NCBI GenBank assembly: GCA_039972875.1
Contig: JBDWMA010000006.1
Location: 124,001-188,000, forward strand
Direction of reading: 5' to 3'
DNA from: Pseudoruegeria sp039972875
GTDB taxonomy: Bacteria; Pseudomonadota; Alphaproteobacteria; Rhodobacterales; Rhodobacteraceae
Length of the DNA stretch: 64,000 bases
The notes beneath the pieces were generated by a model, which saw only the letters and a list, made by a program, of their open reading frames with translations, did not search any database and was not told the origin of the DNA. Below are positions 24,434-32,394 of this stretch, piece after piece (positions within the stretch are counted from its first letter, which is position 1; every line of letters starts with the position of its first letter). A program made the position numbers and the translations under genes.

Positions 24434-25693
24434 CTATTGGAATACAGCGCTTGGATCATCAAGGCTATCGGAGCCTTCAAATTCGATTCCGCTGGCCCCC
24501 AACGTCGCAACAACCCGTTCGATAGAGCGTGTTTGCTCCACCAGGCCGTTTACGCCGCCCATGACCAATGCTTCACCTGCTGCATTTCCTTGCTCAAGCA
24601 TCTGATCATATGAGAAACCCGATTCTGCAGCCAGTTTAATCGCACCCAATGCTCGCATTGTGTCAGACAACTTGCTCTGCATTTCTGCATCCAAGTCGCC
24701 GTCAGTAACTGCAACCAATTCCGACAAAGACGCCCCAGAAACAACCGAACCGTCAACACGTACATATTCGCCTAGGTAAACGTTTTGTACGCCTAAACCG
24801 TCGTAATAGTGACTATTATGAGTGTTATCAGAGAAACAATCATGCTCTTCTTCGGGGTCGTTCAACATCAAGCCAAGGCGCATACGCTCACCTGCTTGCT
24901 CGCCATAAGAAAGCGAGCCCATACCAGTCAGCATTGCTGAGATGCCCGCGGTCTCATCATCGAGCAACGCCGCACGTGCTGCACCATCATCCGACCATTG
25001 AGCCGCCATCCAGTTTAAGTCCGACACCAGCAAATCGGTTGCAGCCGTCAAATAAGCCGCGCGACGATCACAATGACCACCGGTACAATCTTCACCTGCC
25101 GCATAGTCCGTCCAAGGACGGTTACCCGCGCCTGGTGCGTGACCGTTCAGATCCTGCCCCCAAAGCAAAAATTCAATCGCGTGATAGCCAGACGCGACGT
25201 TTGATTCAACGCCATCTGCTTCGTGCAAAGTTTCAGCGATCAGTTCAGGCGTTATGTCTGCGGCATCAACATCGCTTCCGGACAATGAAAACTGCGGTGT
25301 CGCCACAACGTTCAGAACGGCAAATTCGTTTTCATCAGATGGACCGCCGTAAGAGGCATCAACATAATCGATCAGACCCTCATCAAGAGGCCATGCGTTC
25401 ACTTTGCCCTCCCAATCATCAACGATTGCGTTGCCGAACCGAAAAACCTCAGTTTGTTGATAGGGGACGCGTGCCGCCAGCCATGCCGCACGTGCTGCTT
25501 GCAGGTTTTCTGCAGACGGGGTTTCGACCAGTGCCGACACAGCCGCAGAAAGGCGTTCTGCGGTCGTATGGCTATCCTCATAGCCTGCCTGAGCAATATC
25601 AGCGTAATTATTTAGAATATCAGTATGCTCTGTGGCCCATACCGACGGAGCGGCAAGACAAATCGAAGTGGTCAGAAATAGAGTCTTTTTCAT
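24434..25693 (-). CDS. Imelysin family periplasmic protein (IrpA-like)
   Basis: A 419-residue exported protein; signal peptide about 1-20 (MKKTLFLTTS to SVWA). The imelysin GxHxxE motif is intact as GYHAIE (169-174, His171 and Glu174). Members are iron-regulated and implicated in iron or heme uptake in the periplasm or outer membrane. A CTGGHC pair (Cys203, Cys208) could form a disulfide or bind metal. The ATG at 25693 follows GCAGGA; the frame is open 14 codons earlier but without a signal. First gene of the four-gene operon. Confidence 0.92.
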   Translation of the reverse strand: MKKTLFLTTSICLAAPSVWATEHTDILNNYADIAQAGYEDSHTTAERLSAAVSALVETPSAENLQAARAAWLAARVPYQQTEVFRFGNAIVDDWEGKVNAWPLDEGLIDYVDASYGGPSDENEFAVLNVVATPQFSLSGSDVDAADITPELIAETLHEADGVESNVASGYHAIEFLLWGQDLNGHAPGAGNRPWTDYAAGEDCTGGHCDRRAAYLTAATDLLVSDLNWMAAQWSDDGAARAALLDDETAGISAMLTGMGSLSYGEQAGERMRLGLMLNDPEEEHDCFSDNTHNSHYYDGLGVQNVYLGEYVRVDGSVVSGASLSELVAVTDGDLDAEMQSKLSDTMRALGAIKLAAESGFSYDQMLEQGNAAGEALVMGGVNGLVEQTRSIERVVATLGASGIEFEGSDSLDDPSAVFQ

Positions 25694-25699
25694 TGTACA

Positions 25700-25728
25700 A
25701 TTCCTGCAAGAATCAAAATTCAATGATT
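25700..25728 (-). promoter_or_regulatory. Overlapping dyads at the imelysin ribosome site
   Basis: A 14-base near-palindrome ATTC-Y-TGCA-R-GAAT (25700-25713) covers the ribosome binding site of the imelysin gene. It shares bases with a second dyad AATCA-N8-TGATT (25711-25728). They could be an operator for an iron-responsive repressor, but I cannot match them to a known box with confidence. Confidence 0.3.
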
Positions 25729-25818
25729 TAACCAATCCAGTTAAACCGATTGGCCACTTACCTGATTGTTTTTGTCGGCATTGTCAATAAAGCGTTTTAC
25801 TCAGGTTTATTTTCACCC

Positions 25819-26217
25819 CTAATTAACCTGATCACTGCCATCTAAGCGCGTCAAAATTGGACATTCCGGACGGTCGTTTCCGGCACATTCAGAGATAAGA
25901 TAGTTCAATGTGTGCGCCATCGCTTGTAGGTCAGAAATTTTTTGATCGATTTTGGTTAAATGATTACGCGCGATTTGTCTGACATCTGCACTCGCCCGGC
26001 TGTCGTCCTGATACAAAGTCAACAACGCCCGACAGTCCTCAATCGAAAATCCAAGCGCCCGCGAACGCGCCAAAAATGTTAGGTTATGCAAATCTCGTGC
26101 GGAAAACTGACGGTATCCTTTTGCACCACGTTGCGGGATCACAAGTCCAATCTCTTCGTAATATCGAATAGTTTTTGCAGGCAAACCCACATGTTGAGCA
26201 GCGTCCCCGATGTTCAT
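25819..26217 (-). CDS. cueR: Copper-responsive MerR-type regulator CueR
   Basis: A 132-residue activator that binds Cu(I) and untwists a long-spacer promoter to switch on copper export. The N-terminal winged helix (MNIGDAAQHVGLPAKTIRYY, then EEIGLV) and a long dimerisation helix are followed by the metal loop C-x7-C (SECAGNDRPECP), the CueR pattern. It overlaps the copA end by 4 bases, so it is the second gene of copA-cueR and controls its own operon through the promoter at 28696-28726. Confidence 0.93.
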   Translation of the reverse strand: MNIGDAAQHVGLPAKTIRYYEEIGLVIPQRGAKGYRQFSARDLHNLTFLARSRALGFSIEDCRALLTLYQDDSRASADVRQIARNHLTKIDQKISDLQAMAHTLNYLISECAGNDRPECPILTRLDGSDQVN

Positions 26218-28664
26218 TTCGACACCCCATTATTCAATTTCAGCTGCTTTAACCGCAACGCATTGCTAACGACAAAAACGCTCGACAATGCCATAGCCGC
26301 GGCCCCCAACATTGGAGTTAATTGTGGCCCCCCAAATGGGACAAGAATTCCGGCCGCGACGGGAATCAACAGAACATTATACCCAAAGGCCCACCCAAGG
26401 TTTTGCCGAATATTGCGCATTGTCGCCCGACTAATTGCGACGGAATCGACTACACTTTGTAGTTGGGAGGACATCAGAACGACATCGGCACTTTCGATCG
26501 CCACATCCGTTCCACTGCGAAAAGCAATACCAACATCAGCAACTGCCAAGGCGGGGGCATCATTAATGCCATCACCAACAAAGGCGACTGTCCCCGTCGT
26601 TCCTGCTATCCTCTGAAGGACCTCGACCTTTCCTGCAGGAGGCACCCCCGCCTCAATACTGGAAATACCAATCGTATCTGCAACCAAATTCGCCGTGGTC
26701 TGAATGTCCCCGGTGATCATAATCGTCTCTAATCCGGCATCTTTCAGGGATTTTAGAGCTGTAGCAGCATCCAGTTTTACCCGATCCGCAACGGTCATCA
26801 GCGCCACAAACACCCCATCAACCGCCGCAAAGATAGGGGACACACCCTGACGTAAATACGGCTCTGCAAGGACATTACCCTGCGTTATGTCGATGCCTTC
26901 TTGGGTCATAAATGCGGCGTTCCCAACTTGAACGTTCTTTCCCTCGACAACCGCGTGAACGCCCGATCCGATTTCAGCTTTGAAATTGTATGCTGGCGGA
27001 AAAGAGCCCACTTGTGCGGCAGCGCCATCCGCAATGGCCGTTGCAATTGGATGTTCGGAGCCCATTTCCGCCGCTCCGATTAGCCGAAGTATCTGCTGCG
27101 CATCCACGCCGTCGACGGGCATGTAATCCGTCAAAACTGGTTTGCCTTCTGTAAGCGTCCCCGTTTTGTCAAAGGCAATATCGGACACTTGCGCCAACTG
27201 TTGCAGCGCGTCGCCTTTGCGGAATAACACACCAAGCTCCGCAGCGCGTCCCGTGCCCACCATGATTGAGGTGGGCGTGGCCAACCCCATGGCACACGGG
27301 CATGCAATAATCAGGACAGACACTCCCGCAACGAGGGCTGACGCCAAAGAAGCAGAGGGCGCAAAAACCAACCAAGCCATCACAGTTGCAAAAGCAATCA
27401 ACAGAACCAAGGGCACAAAGCGTGCTGTTATCCGATCAACCAGACCCTGAATTGGGAGTTTATCCCCTTGAGCCCGCTCTACCATCGCGATGATTTGGGC
27501 AAGAACAGTGTCCTTTCCAACAGCTGTTGCACGATAAATGATCCCGCCAGCCCCATTAATTGTACCCGCGATTACCATATCCCCTGTCTCACGTGACACT
27601 GGGATTGGTTCGCCTGTGATCATGCTTTCATCCAGATAGCTTTGACCTTCGGTAATCTTTCCATCTACGGCCACCCGATCACCAGGTCTAAGCTGCAACA
27701 CGTCGCCTATGGCAACATCTTCAATTGGGACCTCTAAAAAGGTCCCATGGCTCTGTACTCGCGCCGATGCCGGTCGCAATCCAATTAGAGACCTAATCGC
27801 AGCACCCGTTTGCCCCTTGGCACGTGCCTCCATCGCGCGTCCCAACAGGATTAAGACGATGATCACTCCAGCGGATTCGAAATAGACGTGGTTACTGTCG
27901 TTTGGCAAAAAGCCGGGAAAAAAAGTTGCCAACGTAGAATATCCAAAGGCCGCCCCCGTCCCCAACGCGACCAAGGAGTTCATATCTGGGTGTCCGCGCA
28001 TCAGATTTGGAAGGCCCACCGCATAGAACCCACGTCCAGGGCCAACAATCAAAAGAGAGATTAGGAAAAATTGTAAGACCCGACTGGTCTGTTGTCCGAC
28101 GAAAAGATTTACCCAATGATGAAACGCTGGAACAAGATGCCCGCCCATTTCGATGACAAACACCGGAAGCACCAAAGCCGTTGCAATCCAAACTTGGCGT
28201 AACAAGGTTTTATATACCTCAGAAAAACGGTCTGTGTCGTCCGTGACTGTACCGTCTTGCAAGGACGCGGAATAACCGGTGTTTTTTACGACCTGAATTA
28301 AATCGTCTACGTCGATCAATCCTATGACATATTCGATCTGCGCGGTAGAAGTCGCCAAATTCACTTGTGCAGAAACAACCCCTTTAGCCTGCATTAGAGC
28401 CTTTTCAAGCTGCGCAACACAAGACGCGCAATGCAGCCCCGAAAGGGAAAGCGTCAAGATTTCCTGCCGCGCCGGGTACCCCGCTTTTCTGAGTGCCGCA
28501 AGCACTTCACTGGCGTTTCCACCGCTAATCTGTGCTCTCGAGTTTGCGAGGTTAACGGATGTCTCTTTCACCGCCGCAACGGACAATATGGCCTTTTCCG
28601 CGCGTCCAACACAGGCCCCACACCGCAGACCCTCTAGCTCAAACTGATATGATTCTTGTTTCAT
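26214..28664 (-). CDS. copA: Copper-exporting P1B-type ATPase
   Basis: An 816-residue inner-membrane pump that expels Cu(I) from the cytoplasm with ATP. Two N-terminal metal-binding domains carry RCGAC (Cys15, Cys18) and HCASC (Cys79, Cys82). The membrane copper site is CPC (455-457). TGEP near 350 belongs to the actuator domain, DKTGT gives the phosphorylated Asp499, and VGDGINDAPAL forms the hinge. Eight membrane helices are expected. Copper rather than another metal is supported by the CPC site, the paired CxxC domains and the linked cueR. Confidence 0.96.
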   Translation of the reverse strand: MKQESYQFELEGLRCGACVGRAEKAILSVAAVKETSVNLANSRAQISGGNASEVLAALRKAGYPARQEILTLSLSGLHCASCVAQLEKALMQAKGVVSAQVNLATSTAQIEYVIGLIDVDDLIQVVKNTGYSASLQDGTVTDDTDRFSEVYKTLLRQVWIATALVLPVFVIEMGGHLVPAFHHWVNLFVGQQTSRVLQFFLISLLIVGPGRGFYAVGLPNLMRGHPDMNSLVALGTGAAFGYSTLATFFPGFLPNDSNHVYFESAGVIIVLILLGRAMEARAKGQTGAAIRSLIGLRPASARVQSHGTFLEVPIEDVAIGDVLQLRPGDRVAVDGKITEGQSYLDESMITGEPIPVSRETGDMVIAGTINGAGGIIYRATAVGKDTVLAQIIAMVERAQGDKLPIQGLVDRITARFVPLVLLIAFATVMAWLVFAPSASLASALVAGVSVLIIACPCAMGLATPTSIMVGTGRAAELGVLFRKGDALQQLAQVSDIAFDKTGTLTEGKPVLTDYMPVDGVDAQQILRLIGAAEMGSEHPIATAIADGAAAQVGSFPPAYNFKAEIGSGVHAVVEGKNVQVGNAAFMTQEGIDITQGNVLAEPYLRQGVSPIFAAVDGVFVALMTVADRVKLDAATALKSLKDAGLETIMITGDIQTTANLVADTIGISSIEAGVPPAGKVEVLQRIAGTTGTVAFVGDGINDAPALAVADVGIAFRSGTDVAIESADVVLMSSQLQSVVDSVAISRATMRNIRQNLGWAFGYNVLLIPVAAGILVPFGGPQLTPMLGAAAMALSSVFVVSNALRLKQLKLNNGVSK

Positions 28665-28695
28665 CGAACGTCACATTTCATAAGATTAGACCTTG

Positions 28696-28726
28696 AACTT
28701 AATCCTTCCAGTAACTGGAAGGTCAA
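28696..28726 (-). promoter_or_regulatory. CueR-controlled promoter of copA
   Basis: On the minus strand a -35 box TTGACC (28721-28726) and a -10 box TAAGTT (28696-28701) are separated by 19 bp, the overlong spacing typical of MerR-type promoters. A perfect dyad CCTTCCA-N5-TGGAAGG (28704-28722) lies in between and matches CueR operators. It is 31 bases upstream of copA. Confidence 0.88.
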
Positions 28727-28899
28727 GCCAATACATTGACCATTGGCCCAACCTGTGACACCACGCCTCAGAGTGCCTTTTGCTTCCGACACGTCATGGA
28801 AGAAAGGCAGATCACAAAGAGGGGCAAGACAGGCTTGTCCCCTTGGGGAAGGCCCGTCAGGATCTAACCCGACATCTGATGCCATAGGAGATACCAATC

Positions 28900-29844
28900 A
28901 TGGCCAGCAAATTAGACCAACTGCGTAAAATGACCGTTGTTGTTGCCGACACCGGTGACATTGGTGCAGTCGCGGCTTTGAAGCCCGAAGATTGCACCAC
29001 AAATCCGTCCATTGTTCTGAAAGCGCTGCAAAGCGATGACTTCGCACAGGCTTTTGCGGACGCAGTTGCAGCAGGCAAAGGCAAGGACAACGCCGTCCTG
29101 AGCATTGCCGACGACCTTACCGTGACTGTTGGTGCAGAACTAAGCAAACTCGTTCCGGGCCGGGTCTCAACCGAAGTTGACGCGCGTCTGTCCTTTGACA
29201 CGGATAAGTCGATCGCCAAAGCACGGGCCATCATCGCAGCCTATGAGGCGCGGGGCATTTCCCGTGACCGCATTCTGATTAAATTGGCCGCCACATGGGA
29301 AGGCATCGAAGCCGCCCGTGTGCTGGAACAGGAAAACATCCAGTGCAATCTGACGCTGATCTTTTCTATCGCGCAGGCCATTGCTTGTGCGAACGCCAAT
29401 GTGTTCCTGATTTCGCCATTCGTTGGCCGGATCACGGATTGGTATTCTAAGGCCGAGGGCAAAACTTACGGCTCTGAAGAGGATCCTGGTGTTCTGTCAG
29501 TGCGCGGGATTTTCGATTACTACAAATCCAATGGCATCGACACCATCGTCATGGGTGCCTCGTTCCGGAATACAGGTCAGATTGAGGCTCTCGCAGGCTG
29601 TGATCGACTGACTATTTCACCGGCGCTATTGCAGGAATTGGACGCGGCGGTTGCTGACTTGCCGCAGAAACTTGACGCAGCAAATACCAGCGGCGTAGCC
29701 CCTGTCCCTATGGATGAAGGTGATTTCCGCTGGGCCATGAATGAGGATCCGATGGCAACAGAAAAGCTGTCCGAAGGGATTCGCAATTTCAACAAAGACA
29801 CTGAAAAGCTGTATAAGTTGATTGAGGATGCACTCACAGCTTAG
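28900..29844 (+). CDS. tal: Transaldolase
   Basis: A 314-residue cytoplasmic enzyme of the non-oxidative pentose phosphate pathway, moving a dihydroxyacetone unit between sugar phosphates. The Schiff-base lysine is in DRILIKLAATWEG, and DCTTNPSIVLKA near the N-terminus is the family signature. Length matches the classical TalB type. ATG at 28900 with AGGAG upstream. It is followed by a strong terminator and a LysR gene on the same strand. Confidence 0.97.
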   Translation: MASKLDQLRKMTVVVADTGDIGAVAALKPEDCTTNPSIVLKALQSDDFAQAFADAVAAGKGKDNAVLSIADDLTVTVGAELSKLVPGRVSTEVDARLSFDTDKSIAKARAIIAAYEARGISRDRILIKLAATWEGIEAARVLEQENIQCNLTLIFSIAQAIACANANVFLISPFVGRITDWYSKAEGKTYGSEEDPGVLSVRGIFDYYKSNGIDTIVMGASFRNTGQIEALAGCDRLTISPALLQELDAAVADLPQKLDAANTSGVAPVPMDEGDFRWAMNEDPMATEKLSEGIRNFNKDTEKLYKLIEDALTA

Positions 29845-29866
29845 CAGCGCATCTAACATACGAATT

Positions 29867-29899
29867 GGGCGGGATCCTTTGCGGAGGCCCGCCTTTTTT
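29867..29899 (+). terminator. Intrinsic terminator of the transaldolase gene
   Basis: GGCGGG (29868-29873) and CCCGCC (29888-29893) form the stem and six T follow; 23 bases beyond the stop. Confidence 0.88.
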
Positions 29900-29968
29900 A
29901 TTTCAAATTCCGCACGAATGCGTCAGGATCTTTGAAACTATTCCATAGCCAAAGAATATGGAGGCCTC

Positions 29969-30829
29969 GTGGATCGCTGGTCAGAACTCAATACTTTTAT
30001 CACCGTTGTCGAAGAGGCTGGTTTTGCCCCGGCGGCCAAGCGGTTGGGTGTGGCACCGTCCAGTGTCTCTCGATTGGTCGCCAGCCTTGAGGCGCGATTA
30101 GATGTTCGATTAATGAACCGGACAACTCGGCGGTTTTCTTTGACCAATGCCGGGGAGCTTTTGTACCTTCAGGGTCGAAAGGCCTTACAACAATTTGAAG
30201 AGGCTGAGTCAGAAGCTAGGGGGATGATACAGTCTCCGGTGGGACTTTTAACAGTGGCGTGTGATGATGCCATGCGCGGATTCTTGATGCCACAGATTGC
30301 GAAATTACGCACCGTCGCCCCGGAGCTATCGATCGATGTGATCCGCAGTCACGGAGAGGCCGCAGACTTGACGATCTCAACTCAAGTGATCGATGGTCAA
30401 CGCAGCCGCCACATTGCAGAATTTGGCCTGTGCACATTTGCAGCACCTTCCTATGTTTCAGACAGGCCCGCTTTGAACAGCCCCAACGATCTGAGCAACC
30501 ACAGCTGTTTGACCCTAAACCGAGACACCGCTGATCAGTACTGGCAGTTTAAAAGTACATCCGGAACGGATGAACCTTTCCATATCCGGGGCATGTTCAG
30601 AGCTGAAACGCAGTGCACCCTAAGAGACGCGGCACTTATCGGCATGGGGATTGCCCAAGCGCCAAAATATGCAATCCTCGAAGATCTAGCAGCAGGGCGC
30701 TTGGTTGAGGTCCTGACAGATTTCACCGGCGCAAAACGGTACCCCATTTTCGCCTGCTATCCGTCCGCCACACAAACACCACTAAAAACCCGTGTCATGA
30801 TGGATGTATTAAGTGAAGCCTTCCTGTAA
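29969..30829 (+). CDS. LysR family transcriptional regulator
   Basis: 286 residues with an N-terminal winged helix-turn-helix (about 1-60, FAPAAKRLGVAPSSVSRLVASLE) and a C-terminal effector-binding domain (about 90-286). The GTG start at 29969 has GGAGG four bases before it. LysR proteins usually control a divergent neighbour, but here the upstream gene (tal) points the same way and the downstream one is convergent, so the target is not evident. Effector unknown. Confidence 0.92.
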   Translation: MDRWSELNTFITVVEEAGFAPAAKRLGVAPSSVSRLVASLEARLDVRLMNRTTRRFSLTNAGELLYLQGRKALQQFEEAESEARGMIQSPVGLLTVACDDAMRGFLMPQIAKLRTVAPELSIDVIRSHGEAADLTISTQVIDGQRSRHIAEFGLCTFAAPSYVSDRPALNSPNDLSNHSCLTLNRDTADQYWQFKSTSGTDEPFHIRGMFRAETQCTLRDAALIGMGIAQAPKYAILEDLAAGRLVEVLTDFTGAKRYPIFACYPSATQTPLKTRVMMDVLSEAFL

Positions 30830-31034
30830 TCGCACTCTGGAAGGCCATCAGTTTTTCGGGCATCTGACATTTGAGATAATGCCAATGTTCGCTCAGAATC
30901 TGCCCCGGTATAAACCAGTCACCGAGTGTGCCAACGGGCCCGCTATCAGCTTTACGGGGATAGGCAGGGATCACCACGGGTCCTGCTCATGATTAATTGC
31001 ATAACCCTGATGACGAGCCGTTATCGTGAGGCGT

Positions 31035-32150
31035 TTAAGGCAAGCGTGCTGTTTTGAACAAATTCACCTTAAGCCCCCCATGGGGGATAGACGGGCCCAG
31101 CGGTAAGAACGGCAACCCCGTGGATTTGGCCAGCCCGGCGTCACTGGTAATCATCCCAACTTTCCAGCCGGAAAACTCGGCCAAAACACGTTGGCCAAAG
31201 GTTCCATACAAGCCAAACAACAACTTTCGGTTCCCAATACGTGCGCCATAAGGCGGATTTACCATGATAAGACCGGGGGGGCCTTCAGGGCGTTTTAAAT
31301 CGCTGATCGGTTGGGTGTTGAACACAGTCGCATCCCCGACCCCCGCCCTTTCTGCATTGGCCGAGGCCATACCAATCACACCCTGATTTCGGTCATAACC
31401 GTAGAATTTTTGATCTGGTTGTCGGATGCTGACCCCAGCCTTTAACGTCGCCCATTTATTCGCATCAAAACTCGCAAGTTTTTCAAATGCAAAATTCCGT
31501 GCCCGTCCAGGATATAAACCAGCAGCCCATTCCGCGGCCTCTATTACAAAAGTACCAGATCCACACATCGGATCGACCACAGTCTGCGTGCCATCATAGC
31601 CGCAATCTCGCAAGAATAGAGCCGCAAGCGTTTCACGCATTGGCGCTTTACCCACGGCTTCTTTATGACCACGTTTATGAAGGGATTCACCAGATGTATC
31701 GACACTAAAAGTGCAAAGGTCATCCTCAATGCGCGCCTTTAAAACAACCTCAGCCTCGGTCGACAGAGTTACGCCAAGCTCTTCTGTTAGAGCCTTTTCA
31801 ATCCGCTGAGACGCCGCTTTGGCGTGGTAGATTTTTGATTTACGGCATGTGACTTCAACTTTGACGGCAACATCTGGCCGTAGGGTTTGCGCCCACGGAA
31901 ATTTACGCGACCGTTTATCAAGCTGCGCCAAATGAAAAACACGAAATGATCCAATCCGAGCCAGAACCCGTCCCGCGCCACGTAGTTGCAGGTTCGCCCG
32001 CCAAACCTCTGACCAATCACCCTGAATGGTCACACCACCTGGCGTTACAACTGGTGTGTCAAAGCCCATCTCTTGAGCCTCGGCGCATAAAACGGCCTCT
32101 TGCCCCGGAGAGGCCACCAAAAAGATCTCAAAGCTATCTGTATTTTCCAT
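31035..32150 (-). CDS. THUMP-domain class I RNA methyltransferase
   Basis: A 371-residue S-adenosylmethionine-dependent methyltransferase for structured RNA. An N-terminal ferredoxin-like/THUMP region (about 1-150) is followed by a Rossmann methyltransferase. Motif I is DPMCGSGTFVIEAA, and the catalytic NPPYG motif points to an amino-group (N2-guanine or similar) target, as in the RlmL N-terminal half. The exact rRNA or tRNA position cannot be read from sequence. Single-gene unit, divergent from IDH. Confidence 0.92.
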   Translation of the reverse strand: MENTDSFEIFLVASPGQEAVLCAEAQEMGFDTPVVTPGGVTIQGDWSEVWRANLQLRGAGRVLARIGSFRVFHLAQLDKRSRKFPWAQTLRPDVAVKVEVTCRKSKIYHAKAASQRIEKALTEELGVTLSTEAEVVLKARIEDDLCTFSVDTSGESLHKRGHKEAVGKAPMRETLAALFLRDCGYDGTQTVVDPMCGSGTFVIEAAEWAAGLYPGRARNFAFEKLASFDANKWATLKAGVSIRQPDQKFYGYDRNQGVIGMASANAERAGVGDATVFNTQPISDLKRPEGPPGLIMVNPPYGARIGNRKLLFGLYGTFGQRVLAEFSGWKVGMITSDAGLAKSTGLPFLPLGPSIPHGGLKVNLFKTARLP

Positions 32151-32394
32151 GAGGCCTGCATAGACAAGAATACCAACAACAGCGACCCGTTAATTCAGCT
32201 CAAATCTGGTACTCGCGTCAATTTGCGCCGCTGTTTTCAACGCTGGGCGGTTGATTGAAGGATAACTTTTGGGTAAGCCCTGCGTGAACGCCGCCCCAAA
32301 AGACATGTGCGCGGTATCGTCAATGACACCGTCTAGCTATGGCCTGACCATGGCGGACCCACTTATTTCTGAGAACTTTGAAAGGTTGTGGAAC

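Noticed and set aside
28821..28849. Alternative hairpins GGGGCAAG/CTTGTCCCC and TCCCC/GGGGA before tal
   Set aside because: One stem needs a bulge and the other has too small a loop; not strong enough for an attenuator claim.
30795..30977. Short minus-strand frame of 60 codons between the LysR and THUMP genes
   Set aside because: It overlaps the LysR 3' end, has no good ribosome site and no recognised family, although its middle looks somewhat protein-like.
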